Assembly (NCBI GenBank): GCA_016713275.1
Contig: JADJPL010000014.1
Span: 95,006 to 159,005 of the forward strand
From: Haliscomenobacter sp.
GTDB taxonomy: Bacteria; Bacteroidota; Bacteroidia; Chitinophagales; Saprospiraceae
Direction of reading: 5' to 3'
DNA length: 64,000 nucleotides
The notes beneath the pieces were generated by a model that did not search any database, was not told the DNA's origin, and saw only the letters and a list, made by a program, of their open reading frames with translations. Shown here in pieces: positions 17,904 to 26,970 of this stretch. Within the stretch, counting starts at the first letter, position 1, and every line of letters starts with the position of its first letter. The position numbers and the translations under genes are program-made.

Positions 17904-17975
17904 GGAGCAGCGTGTTTTTTTGTTAATAATAGAAATTTGGAATAGACAACAAACAAACGACCGATATAGCTCAGA

Positions 17976-19262
17976 TCAGGTTTTGCGTTCTTTTTTCTTG
18001 GCAGCCGGGAACAGGACGTTGTTCAGGATCAGCCGGTAGCCGGGCGAGTTCGGGTGGAGCGAAAGATCGGTTTCCGGATCATTGACGTAATGCCGGTAGT
18101 CTTCCGGATCGTGGCCGCCGTAGAAAGTCCAGAACCCTTTCCCAAACGTTCCGTGGATGTACCGGGCTTCCCCGGCAGGTTTGTTTTCGCCCAGCAGGAG
18201 CACGCCGGGCTTGAGGAACTGTTTGCGGAAAGCAGTGGTTTGCCCCATGAATCCCTTGACGGTGCGGGTGTGGTTTTGGGTGAGCATGGTCGGAACCGGG
18301 TCCCATTTGGCGGAAAAATCGAACAGCGTGAAATAGTCCTGTTCTGGGGCTACGGGGCGCTCCTGGCCCACATCAATGGACGAGAACTCGTATTCCATTG
18401 GGTTCCTGGAAAGCTGGAAATCGCGGAAAGCGAAGGTCCGGGTGAAGTCCAGTTTGGATTGGGCATTCGGATCGGCGGCGTCCCCGTCGTACATTTCGGC
18501 GCAAATATCCACCCCTTCGGCGGCCAGGGCGATGTCGTAGGTATCGGTTGCCGAACACATAGCAAACATAAACCCTCCGCCCCCAACGTATTCCCTGATT
18601 TTCTGCACCACGGAGAGTTTCAGTTGGGATACTTTGGCAAAGCCCAGTTCTTTTGCCAGGGCTTCCATGCGGCGCTGGTTTTCCCGGTACCAGGGGAAAG
18701 CGTGGTAGGTGCGGTAAAACCGGCCGTATTGTCCGGTAAAATCTTCGTGGTGCAGGTGGAGCCAGTCGTATTGCGCCAATTTATCGCCAATGATTTCCCG
18801 GTCGTAAATGACATCGTAGGGAATTTCGGCGTAGGTGAGCACCATGGTCACCGCGTCGTCCCAGGGCTGTATGCGCTCTCCTTTTTCGTTGAAGTCGGGG
18901 GTGTATACGGCAATTTTGGGCGCTTTTTCCAGCTTCATCGCATCCATGTTGGCTTCGGGGTCGGCGATTTCAGTCAGGATATTGTTGAATTGCCCATCCG
19001 CGATAATCTCAAACTTGACGCCCCGGGTCAGGCATTCTTTCTCAAAGATCCGGTTGTGGCGAAAAGCAAAACTCCCGCCCCGGTAATTCAGCAACCACCA
19101 GGCTTCTTCCCCATTGGCAAGCACCCAGTACGTAATCCCGTAGGCTTTCAGGTGGTCCTTCTGGGCGTCCGGGTCCATGGGAATAAGGATGTAGGCCGCG
19201 CGAAGGGGCTGGAAGGCCGCTGCAAAGAGTAGGACAAAAAAGAGGACGGAAAATCGCTTCAT
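17976..19262 (-). CDS. Secreted protein of the Bacteroidota 'asparagine synthetase B'-named family
   Basis: 428 aa with a clear signal peptide (KRFSVLFFVLLFAAAFQPLRA) followed by AYILIPMDPDAQKDHLKAYGITYWVL. Homologues in Bacteroidota are commonly labelled asparagine synthetase B, but I see neither a glutaminase N-terminal Cys nor a synthetase PP-loop, and the protein is exported. The central part (APKIAVYTPDF ... YDVIYDREI ... GGGFMFAMCSATDTYDIAL) resembles a class-I glutamine-amidotransferase-like fold, with Cys in a FAMCSA nucleophile-elbow-like position. Enzymatic function is therefore unknown and the standard name is probably misleading. It lies 72 bp upstream of the Deg protease on the same strand. 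Confidence 0.75.
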   Translation of the reverse strand: MKRFSVLFFVLLFAAAFQPLRAAYILIPMDPDAQKDHLKAYGITYWVLANGEEAWWLLNYRGGSFAFRHNRIFEKECLTRGVKFEIIADGQFNNILTEIADPEANMDAMKLEKAPKIAVYTPDFNEKGERIQPWDDAVTMVLTYAEIPYDVIYDREIIGDKLAQYDWLHLHHEDFTGQYGRFYRTYHAFPWYRENQRRMEALAKELGFAKVSQLKLSVVQKIREYVGGGGFMFAMCSATDTYDIALAAEGVDICAEMYDGDAADPNAQSKLDFTRTFAFRDFQLSRNPMEYEFSSIDVGQERPVAPEQDYFTLFDFSAKWDPVPTMLTQNHTRTVKGFMGQTTAFRKQFLKPGVLLLGENKPAGEARYIHGTFGKGFWTFYGGHDPEDYRHYVNDPETDLSLHPNSPGYRLILNNVLFPAAKKKERKT

Positions 19263-19401
19263 GGGCTAATGGTTTTCCTTTTTTATTTTAAAAACGAAAA
19301 ATAGAAAAAGCGCTTGCTTTCGAAAATCTTTTAACATAACAGTAACCAGGCAGTCCGCGTTTAAATAAAGAAAAAAAATCTTGATTCGCCAGGGGATTTA
19401 G

Positions 19402-19461
19402 GGCTGTCTCAAAAGACCATTTTTGGCCGGCAGGAGGCGAAAACGGTCTTTTGAGACAGCC
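19402..19461. mobile_element. Short MITE-like element with perfect 17-bp inverted repeats
   Basis: Ends GGCTGTCTCAAAAGACC (19402-19418) and GGTCTTTTGAGACAGCC (19445-19461) are perfect complements and enclose 26 bp. This is the minimal form of the family at 16611 and 29640. Confidence 0.8.
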
Positions 19462-19634
19462 AGTAAGGAACGCTACTGGCCCCTTTCGGTTTTCCCGGGC
19501 ATAAATGAACCGAGACAACTGCGGAATAAAAATTATCTTGCCGAAGAACATCCGCCAAAGTATTTTTGGGGTCTTTGTATATGGCTGCCGGAGGGAAAAT
19601 ACCCGGTTTTCATAAAAAACGCAGGCATCCTGCG

Positions 19635-19642
19635 TACCTTTG
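19635..19642 (+). promoter_or_regulatory. Promoter -7 box TACCTTTG for the VWA gene
   Basis: Exact TAnnTTTG match 22 bp before the ATG at 19665, which predicts a very short leader. The -33 region is T-rich (GGTTTTC) but lacks a clear TTG at the right spacing. Confidence 0.5.
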
Positions 19643-19664
19643 GTAGAAACATAAGGAGTGGATC

Positions 19665-21762
19665 ATGCAGATGACGTTGGGGTATCCTGTTTGGTATTTA
19701 GGTTTGTGCCTGTTGGCAAGTCTTTTCCTTGCCGGGTTCTTGTATTACCGCGAATCCCATTTCCAGGGGCAGGCGCCCTGGCTTAAATGGACTTTGGGGT
19801 TGATCCGCTTCCTGGCGGTATTTATCCTGACGTTTTTCCTGCTTGGGCCCGTCCTTCGTCCCGCCTTACAGAAGTCCGCAAGCCCGTCGTGGTGATCGCG
19901 CAAGACGCGTCGGAATCGGTTGGCGCCTCCTTGTCCAGCGACCGCAGAACCGCATACCTGGATCAGTTGGAGCGGATCGGGAAGGACCTGGGCGATGACT
20001 TCGAGGTCCGTACCTACTCGTTTGGGGAATCGGTGCGGGAAGGTCTGGACACCGGTTTTCAGGACAAAGTCAGCAATTTATCGGAAATGCTTCGCTTTGG
20101 GGCCGACCTGTTTGGCGGCGAAAACCTTGCTGCCGTCCTGCTGGCTACAGACGGGATTTACAACGAAGGGAGCAACCCCATTTATACCCGGTCCAAGCTC
20201 GGCGCCCCGGTATTCGCCCTTGCGCTTGGCGATACCGTGCCCAAAAAGGATCTGGTCCTGAAGCGCGTTTTTCATAACAAGATCGCTTATCTGGGCGACC
20301 AGTTCACCGTACAGGCCGATATTGCCGCGGTGAACTGTGCCGGCGCAGCCACGACGCTTTCGGTCTACAAAGTCCAGGGAGAGTCTGCCCAGTTGCTCCA
20401 GAAACTGCCGGTACAGATCGGCAGCAAGGATTTTTTCGATACGCGGGAGCTGGTTCTGGACGCCGACAAGAGCGGGGTACAGCGTTACCGGCTGGTGTTG
20501 AGCGGCGTTGCCGGAGAGGCTGTCGCCGGAAATAACGTGCAGGAAATTTTTGTCGATGTACTCGACGCCCGGCAGAAGATCCTCGTTCTGGCCCATGCGC
20601 CCCATCCAGACCTGAGCGCTTTGCGGCAAAGCCTCCTGAACAATAAAAACTATCAGGTGGAAACCGCGTTCATCAGCGAGTTTAAAGGCAACCTCGCGGG
20701 GTATGATTTCGTCATTTTTCACCAGCTTCCTTCCCGGACCCACAATCTAAGCAGCCAGCTGACGGAGCTCAACCGCAACCGCACTCCCCGCTGGTTCATC
20801 GCCGGCATGCAAACCGACTTTAACCGCCTGAACGAAGTGCAAAATCTGCTGGTCATTCAGGCGGATGCACGCAGCGTTAACGAAGTGCAGGCCAGGGTAG
20901 CAAGCAATTTCAATCTGTTCCTCCTCGACGAACAAATCCGCAACGACCTGGGCAACTATCCTCCGCGCTCTCGGCGCCTTTTGGCGAATTCCGCAGCGCC
21001 GGCCAGGCTCAGACCTTCCTTTTTCAGCGCATCCGGAAGATCGACACCGAATACCCGTTGCTGAGCTTTGGAGACCCCGGCGGGGTCCGCACCGGAGTCT
21101 TGGCTGCCGAAGGCCTTTGGCGCTGGCGTCTGTTCAATTACCTGCAAAATGAAAACCACGTATTTTTTGACAACCTCCTCAGCAAGATGGTCCAATACCT
21201 GAGTGTGAAGGAGGATAAGCGAAAATTCCGGGTGAGCCTGCCCAGGAATATCTTTGACGAAAATGAGCCGGTGACGTTCGACGCCGAATTGTACAACAAC
21301 ACCTTCGAGCTGATTAACGAGCCTGACGTTCGTCTCACCCTGATCAACCAGAAAGGCAAAGAGTTCAATTTTACCTTTAATAAAAGCGGAAGAGCGTATT
21401 CCCTGAATGCGGGGATCTTACCGGTTGGAGAATACCGGTTCCGGGCTTCCGTCAACAACGGAGGGGAAAACCTCACTTTTGAAGGGCAATTCAGCGTTCG
21501 CCCCATCCAGTTGGAGTTGTTTGAAACGACAGCCGACCATGGCATCCTCGCTACCATAAGCAGGGAATCCGGCGGGCGCCTGCTTTACCAAAAAGACCTG
21601 GAAGGTTTTTCCGACATGGTCCGCGGGTTGAACTCTGCGAAGCCCGTTATCTATCAAACGGTCCGCACCCGGCCCCTAATCGACCTGAGGTGGCTGTTTG
21701 GCATCCTGATCGGGCTTTTATCTCTGGAATGGTTCCTCCGCAGGTATTTTGGGTCGTACTAA
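19665..21762 (+). CDS. Membrane-anchored VWA-domain protein, two frameshifts
   Basis: About 698-aa membrane protein. The N-terminus has two hydrophobic helices (VWYLGLCLLASLFLAGFLYY, and FLAVFILTFFLLGPVL), then a von Willebrand A domain whose MIDAS motif DASES is seen in VVVIAQDASESVG. After that come beta-rich extracytoplasmic modules and a C-terminal helix (WLFGILIGLLSLEWFL). Three consecutive frames are used: the frame shifts near 19867 (a missing A would give LRPALTEVRKPVVV) and near 20963 (a missing G would give NYPPALSAPFGEF). Both are one-base deletions. The combined product is colinear with Bacteroidota VWA/BatA-like proteins. The partner and role are unknown. Confidence 0.87.
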
Positions 21763-21796
21763 GCGCGGGAGAAGAACCAAGGAAGCAGAAGCGGCC

Positions 21797-22213
21797 CTAC
21801 CAGGTCATATCTTCCTCTGAAGGCAGTGCATCGCCATCCCGCTTTTTGGAGGTATGGTTTTCGGAGAAAGGGGCAGAATGCCGTTCGATGTGATCGTCCA
21901 TATAATCCTCCTCGTCCTCGTCATGCCGCCGGGCGAATTCGTCGTAATCGTATTCGGGCATCAAATTGGTCTTAATATGGTCGATGACGTCCTGGAGGTT
22001 GTCGAGAAACCGGTTGAAATCCTCCTTGTACAGAAAGATCTTATGCCGCTCGTAGCCGTCTCCATTAAATTTCCGGGTGCTCTCGGTTAAGGTCAGATAG
22101 TAATCGTCGCCTTTGGTCTGGCGAACGTCAAAGAAATACGTCCTTCTTTTACCAGCGCGAACTTTCCTGGAAAACACGCTCTCAAACCTTCTTTGATTTC
22201 TTTCGTTGTCCAC
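21797..22213 (-). CDS. PUR family DNA/RNA-binding protein (DUF3276)
   Basis: 138-aa small nucleic-acid-binding protein of the bacterial PUR-alpha-like family, found throughout Bacteroidota. The single PUR repeat spans about residues 10-90: ESVFSRKVRAGKRRTYFFDV, then TKGDDYYLTLTESTRKF, then HKIFLYKEDFNRFLDNLQDVIDHIK. The C-terminal tail is strongly acidic (DEDEEDYMDDH), possibly autoinhibitory or for protein contacts. It is convergent with the VWA gene, with the stops 35 bp apart. Confidence 0.9.
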   Translation of the reverse strand: MDNERNQRRFESVFSRKVRAGKRRTYFFDVRQTKGDDYYLTLTESTRKFNGDGYERHKIFLYKEDFNRFLDNLQDVIDHIKTNLMPEYDYDEFARRHDEDEEDYMDDHIERHSAPFSENHTSKKRDGDALPSEEDMTW

Positions 22214-22626
22214 GGCAACTCTGTTTTATGAACGGAAAAAAAACATCGCCCGTACAAAAGTAAAGATTTGCCTAAAAAATCAAAATAAGCGGCCCAAAAG
22301 ATAGGGGATAGGGGAGAGCGCCTGCCGGGGTTCTCCCCGAAACGGTAAAGAAATAGTAAATCGAATCTGGCATCCCGTCTGTGCTAAAGGAAAAGAGAAT
22401 CCTTGGATTCGGAGGAAAATGCCTCGGAAAAAAGGAGAAGCAGGGCAGGGGATCGGGGAGCATTTTGAGGAATGGACCTGTGGACGGGGCAAAATTCTTT
22501 ACAAAGAATTAATATGTACATTTCCTGCAGGAAGCGAGCGGATTCCCTTGCCGCTCGCTGCTCCGGGCGAAAAATGGCCCCTTCGCGCCAGCCCAAGATC
22601 TTAAGCCAGGCAAGACGGGTTGGGAT
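22214..22626. other. Intergenic region, nothing recognised
   Basis: About 410 bp between the DUF3276 start and the ABC-transporter stop. I see no conserved ORF, tRNA or strong terminator. It presumably contains the DUF3276 promoter close to 22230-22270. Confidence 0.5.
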
Positions 22627-24414
22627 TTACTCGGTTTCGACCTCTTCCAGCCGTTGCCGTTCAAAGAGGTCGAAATAGTACCCTTTCAGCGCGAGGAGCT
22701 CGTCGTGGGCGCCCTGCTCGATAATGCGCCCATGGTCCAGCACGATGATTTTGTCGAACTGTATGAGGGAATAGATGCGGTGGGTGATCACGATGGCTGT
22801 TTTATCTGCCAGGGCGTCGTTGAAGTAGCGCAGGATCTGCTTTTCGGTGTTGGTATCGACGGCCGACAGGCAGTCGTCCAGAATAAGAATATCGGGTTTT
22901 TTGATCAGCGCGCGAGCGATAGCGACCCGCTGCTTTTGTCCGCCCGAAAGGGTGACTCCCCGTTCGCCAACCAGGGTGTCGAACTGGTTGGGCAGCGCGA
23001 GAATCTCTTGCTGGATAGAGGCGTATGCGGCAAATGCTTCGATTTCAGGCCGGGTAGCGTCGGGGGCGCCAAAAGCGATATTGGCGGCAATGGTATCCGA
23101 AAACAGGAACACATCCTGGGGAACATACCCAATGCGCTGCCTCAGGTAGGACAGGTCCCAATCCTTGATGGGATGGTCGTCGATGAGGATTTGCCCGGAT
23201 TGCGCGTCGTACATCCGGACCAGCAGATCGGCAACGGTGCTCTTTCCCGATCCGGTACGCCCGACGATAGCCATTTTTTGGCCGGGCTTGAGCTCGAAGC
23301 TCACGTGTTTGATCGCTTCAATTCCCGTATCCGGATAGGTGAACGAAACATCCCGGAAGGCAATCCTTCCGTGTATGGGGTGGGATACCTTGCCCGTTTG
23401 GAGGATTTCCGGAGGGGTATTCAAAAACTCGTTGATCCGCTTTTGAGAAGCTGCTGCCTGTTGTACGATGGAAGCAATCCATCCGATCGACGTTACCGGC
23501 CAAGTCAGCATATTGACGTAGATCACAAATTCTGCAATATTGCCCGGGGTGATCGTGCCTTTCAAGGTGAGAATGCCTCCTACATACACCGTCAGCAAGG
23601 TACTTGCTCCGACCAGCAACAGCATCAGTGGGAAGAACAGCGCATTGACGGTAGCCAAACCAAGCGATTTCTCTTTGAAATCTTCGGTCTGTATGGCAAA
23701 GAACCGCGTCATTGGGCCTTCCTGGACATAGGCTTTCACCACCCGGATGCCGGAATACACTTCCTGCGCAATGCTGTTGAGCCGGGCAATCTGCTGTTGA
23801 ATGACTTCGCTGCGCTCGTTGATCAGGTTGCTCACATAGTAAATAGAAATCGACAGCAAGGGCAGGGGAAGCAAGCAGTAGAGGGTGAGCTCCGCATTCA
23901 CGGAGACCATAGCGGAAATTACCAGAATGAACAACGAGACCAGATTGATGCCGTACAACACGGCAGGCCCCAGGTACATACGGACTTTATTGACATCTTC
24001 CGTCACCCGGGCCATTAAATCGCCGGTATTGTTCCGCTTGTAAAACGCCAGATCCAGTTTTTGATAGTGCAAATAGATCTCTTTTCGAAGGTCGTACTCG
24101 ATCAGCCGCGACATGACGATGATCGTCTGCCGCATAAAAAACATAAATATCCCCATGACGATCGCGAGAATCAGCACCAACACCCCAAAGTATAAAAGTT
24201 GCTGGCCCAGCATGCGGAAGAAAACCGTTTCCAGGCTGGTACCCTGATACAATCGGTATAATTGCAGGTTGTCGATGACGAGATCCAGCGCTTCCCGGAT
24301 GGTTTGAGGCTGGAGCACCCGGAAGTAGTTGGACAGAAAAACGAATACGAAGCCCAGCAACACCAGTTTGCGGTAGCGGAAAAAAAACTTGTTCAAGTAA
24401 CGTAGGTGCTTCAT
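22627..24414 (-). CDS. ABC exporter, permease-ATPase fusion (MsbA/MdlB type)
   Basis: 595-aa half transporter. The six-helix transmembrane domain covers about residues 1-320 and the nucleotide-binding domain 340-580. NBD motifs: Walker A GRTGSGKST, Q-loop YVPQDVFLF, signature LSGGQKQR, Walker B ILILDDCLSAVD, H-loop VITHR. The residue after the Walker B aspartate is Asp instead of the catalytic Glu. This degenerate site is characteristic of one half of heterodimeric exporters such as MdlAB/BmrCD, so a second subunit encoded elsewhere is plausible. The substrate cannot be predicted. It is transcribed alone. Confidence 0.93.
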   Translation of the reverse strand: MKHLRYLNKFFFRYRKLVLLGFVFVFLSNYFRVLQPQTIREALDLVIDNLQLYRLYQGTSLETVFFRMLGQQLLYFGVLVLILAIVMGIFMFFMRQTIIVMSRLIEYDLRKEIYLHYQKLDLAFYKRNNTGDLMARVTEDVNKVRMYLGPAVLYGINLVSLFILVISAMVSVNAELTLYCLLPLPLLSISIYYVSNLINERSEVIQQQIARLNSIAQEVYSGIRVVKAYVQEGPMTRFFAIQTEDFKEKSLGLATVNALFFPLMLLLVGASTLLTVYVGGILTLKGTITPGNIAEFVIYVNMLTWPVTSIGWIASIVQQAAASQKRINEFLNTPPEILQTGKVSHPIHGRIAFRDVSFTYPDTGIEAIKHVSFELKPGQKMAIVGRTGSGKSTVADLLVRMYDAQSGQILIDDHPIKDWDLSYLRQRIGYVPQDVFLFSDTIAANIAFGAPDATRPEIEAFAAYASIQQEILALPNQFDTLVGERGVTLSGGQKQRVAIARALIKKPDILILDDCLSAVDTNTEKQILRYFNDALADKTAIVITHRIYSLIQFDKIIVLDHGRIIEQGAHDELLALKGYYFDLFERQRLEEVETE

Positions 24415-24507
24415 ATCGTCGGGGATATTTCCGGGTTATCCTGTTTATAGGAGCGGTTCTTTACCATAACCTTCCGAATACAGGGAAGGTTGTAACAAAA
24501 AAGGCAA

Positions 24508-24744
24508 TTATTGGCCGCCGAACCATTTACCGGCTTCGTAGGCGAGGGCAGCTACCCCCGGCGCCAGCGTAGATGCCAGCATCCAGCGGAAGTAAGCCCG
24601 GGGCACTTTGGACGGTTCGATCCACTCCACAATCAGGGAGATCAACAGGACGACCAAAAACACAATGCCGAAAATAATACTCAGCAACCCGGCCAAATAG
24701 GGGTAAACCAGCCAAAGCGCCAGATAAGCTGCGGTTTGGATCAA
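24508..24744 (-). CDS. Small two-helix membrane protein
   Basis: About 78 aa (TTG start at 24744; the start is uncertain because no ATG is available in frame). Two hydrophobic stretches, LALWLVYPYLAGLLSIIFG and VFLVVLLISLIV, are followed by an amphipathic tail WIEPSKVPRAYFRWMLAST. It resembles uncharacterised short membrane proteins of Bacteroidota. No function can be assigned. Confidence 0.55.
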   Translation of the reverse strand: MIQTAAYLALWLVYPYLAGLLSIIFGIVFLVVLLISLIVEWIEPSKVPRAYFRWMLASTLAPGVAALAYEAGKWFGGQ

Positions 24745-24792
24745 AAAGAGTTCCAGGAGTTAGGAATGCGCATGGTTGGCAAAATAAAGCAA

Positions 24793-25182
24793 TTAGTTAT
24801 ACAAAGGGGATCTGCCAAGTACAAAGCGGAAGTCAAACCCCTTGAAATTGGTTATAAGCGCCATCGAAGAGTCGGTTAAGGACTCAATTTGGTAAACCAG
24901 GGTAATTTCCCCCTGCGTTTGTTCTATTTTTCCCTTCTTCACTTCATAACGGGCCTCCATGGGGACTTCTGTTACCGGAAGGTTGGTCGCCATTTTTTCC
25001 TCCGCTTTGAATTCAAAGAACAGATCGTCAAGGGATTCGGTAGGTCTTCCGTTACGGTAGGCCTCTTTGATTTCCCACCGCCCAAGCACCAACTGCGGGG
25101 TGGGATCTATTTCTTTTTTACAAGAATAGAAAGACCAGGGAATGACGAAAAGCAAGAGAAGCCGCGTTCCAGAAAATTTCAT
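24793..25182 (-). CDS. Lipoprotein with lipocalin-like fold, 129 aa
   Basis: The signal peptide MKFSGTRLLLLFVIPWSFYSC ends in a lipobox (FYSC), placing Cys21 as the lipidated residue, followed by KKEIDPTP. The mature part (VLGRWEIKEAYRNGRPTESL ... FEFKAEEKMATNLP) has the start-strand GxW pattern of lipocalin-like DUF4923/lipocalin_5 proteins of Bacteroidota. Function unknown. It is separated from the next minus-strand gene upstream by a repeat palindrome (25256-25324). Confidence 0.72.
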   Translation of the reverse strand: MKFSGTRLLLLFVIPWSFYSCKKEIDPTPQLVLGRWEIKEAYRNGRPTESLDDLFFEFKAEEKMATNLPVTEVPMEARYEVKKGKIEQTQGEITLVYQIESLTDSSMALITNFKGFDFRFVLGRSPLYN

Positions 25183-25255
25183 AATTCGTTCTAATTCGTT
25201 GATTTGCGCAAAAATACCAAAACGCAGAAGGAATCCCCGGTGTTTGGGGAATTAT

Positions 25256-25324
25256 TTTGAGACAGCGGCGCAGGCCTTTCCGATATGGCGTTGAAAGGCC
25301 TGCGGGCGCTGTATCTGAGACAGA
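25256..25324. repeat. Long palindrome flanked by TGAGACAG
   Basis: An 18-19 bp imperfect stem (CAGCGGCGCAGGCCTTTC / GAAAGGCCTGCGGGCGCTG) encloses 12 bp and has TGAGACAG on both sides. The outer word matches the ends of the GTCTCAAAAGAC elements, so it may be a derivative of that family. Confidence 0.65.
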
Positions 25325-25375
25325 GGATCAGATCCTCAAAAAAGCCGGTTCCTAACGGATTTGAATCGCCGTGGC

Positions 25376-25898
25376 TTACAACGCCTTCACTTTGAACGGC
25401 ACCGACAGGTTCTCCCAGGTCAGGACGACTTTGCCTTTGCTGTCGGCGGAAATCATCAATTGCTCGGAAAACGCTTTGGCCGCTTTGGGTTTTGTGGTAA
25501 CCCGAAGCGCATCCATGGCTTCTTTATAGTTGTAAGCGCCCCATTGATTGGGCTCCTTTATTAAAGACCAGGGTCCAGGTTTTTTCCGATGGAATCGTAA
25601 AGAAGGCATACTTGCCCGCTGCCAAGCGCTGCCCGTTGACGAGCACGTCTTTATTGACCTCAAAGGTAGTCGCCTCATTGGCGCCGGTCCGCCATACTTC
25701 CCCAAAAGGAACCAAATCCCCCCAGATTTTGCGCCCTTTAACCGACGGGCTGCTGTAGGTAATGGCCAGGTTGACCGAGCCGGAGATAATCGTTTTGGCT
25801 TCTTTCAGCGGGCTTACGCGCTCCTGAGCGTTAAGCGCCGTACCCAAAGTGAACAGGGCGGCCGTCAGGAGCAGTGCATTCAGGTTTTTCATTCGCAT
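25376..25898 (-). CDS. DUF2911 domain protein, frameshifted
   Basis: Secreted ~174-aa protein common in Bacteroidota. The signal peptide is KNLNALLLTAALFTLGTALNA, followed by the DUF2911 signatures ITYSSPSVKGRKIWGDLVPFGEVWRTGANEATTFE and GKYAFFTIPSEKTWTLVFNK. The frame then stops early. One surplus base near 25553 (AAAGGAG instead of AAAGAG on the coding strand) separates it from EPNQWGAYNYKEAMDALRV and the true end at 25376. Both halves are well conserved, so an indel error is likely. Its biochemical role is unknown. Confidence 0.87.
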
Positions 25899-26017
25899 GG
25901 TACAATGGATTTTATGGTAAAAATGGAAAAAGCGATGGGTTTGAATTATTTTCGGGGCAATAATAAAACCCCTTTTGCCCGGGAGGGTTGATCGGAGGTA
26001 AAATTTTTATTCCTTTT

Positions 26018-26970
26018 TCAAGAACCGGCGGCAGCCCGGCGCAGGCGGTCGTTGATTGCCCGGCCCAGATGCTCTTCGGGGAGCAGCTCGGCCAGGATCA
26101 CGTCGATCGGTAATGCATCCAGGTATCGCATCGCGGCAAAAAGCTTCCGGGCCGCTTCGGTAAAATTTCCATTTTCAGAAAGCGCCACCTGGCTGTCGGA
26201 GGGCAGCCTGGGGAAAACGCGCCGGAAACTCAGGATACCCAGGCGAAGGTGGCGGTACTGCGGATCATCTCGTCGAGGTTTCCCAGCCGCAACGGCGCTT
26301 TGGGCGCATAGTGGCTTTTGAGCATTCCGGGCGCCAAAGGGTCCGAACTGGAGTGGGCCAGGGCCAGCGCCGGGCCGGCCACTTCTTCAATCGCTTCCAC
26401 CGGAATGCCTCCTTTCCGGTAGATGATGGGCTGAGCCCCGTCAAATCCGACAATAGTACTTTCCAACCCTACCTGGCAGGGCCCACCGTCGAGAATATAA
26501 GGAATTTTGGATCCCAATTGCTGGTCGACGTGTTGGGCTGTAGTCGGACTGATGTATCCAAACGGGTTGGCGCTCGGGGCAGCCAGCGGGAACTCCAGGA
26601 GGCTCAGCAGATCGAGGGCCATCGGGTGCTTGGGGATGCGTAGAGCTACGAGGGGCGATCCGGCGGTAACCAGGTCGGAAATGACGTCCGCCTTAGGCAA
26701 AAGCAACGTCAGCGGCCCGGGCATGAACGCTTCGGCCAGCCGGCGCGCTTCCGGAGGGAAATCAGCAGCCAGGGCCTGCAGCCGGTCCAGACTGCCCGCA
26801 TGAACAATAAGGGGATCAAACGCCGGCCGTTGCTTGACGGCAAAGATCTCGGCTACCGCCGTTTCCGAAAAGGCGTTGCCGGCAAGTCCGTACACCGTTT
26901 CGGTTGGTATGGCCACCAGCGCCCCTTCCCGGAGAAGCCGGGCGGCTCGTTCCAGATCTTTTCCTATCAT
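26018..26970 (-). CDS. L-threonylcarbamoyladenylate synthase (Sua5/TsaC type), frameshifted near the end
   Basis: Makes threonylcarbamoyl-AMP from Thr, bicarbonate and ATP for t6A37 tRNA modification. The YrdC domain (residues 1-200) is intact: ALVAIPTETVYGLAGNAF, KQRPAFDPLIVH, GPLTLLLPKAD, SANPFGYISPTTAQHV. A linker (LAPGMLKSHYAPKAPL) leads to the Sua5 C-terminal domain. Near 26240 a missing base produces a false stop at 26230. In the other frame the domain continues LGILSFRRVF ... EAARKLFAAMRYLDALPIDVILAELLPEEHLGRAINDRLRRAA to a stop at 26018, giving about 317 aa. It overlaps the MFS stop by 4 bp (ATGA). Confidence 0.92.

Noticed and set aside
18054..19232. 392-codon plus-strand frame opposite the secreted protein at 17976
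   Set aside because: Antisense shadow; the minus-strand product has a signal peptide and family similarity.
22654..24018. 454-codon plus-strand frame opposite the ABC exporter
   Set aside because: Antisense shadow of an intact, motif-complete transporter; the predicted protein has no recognisable features.
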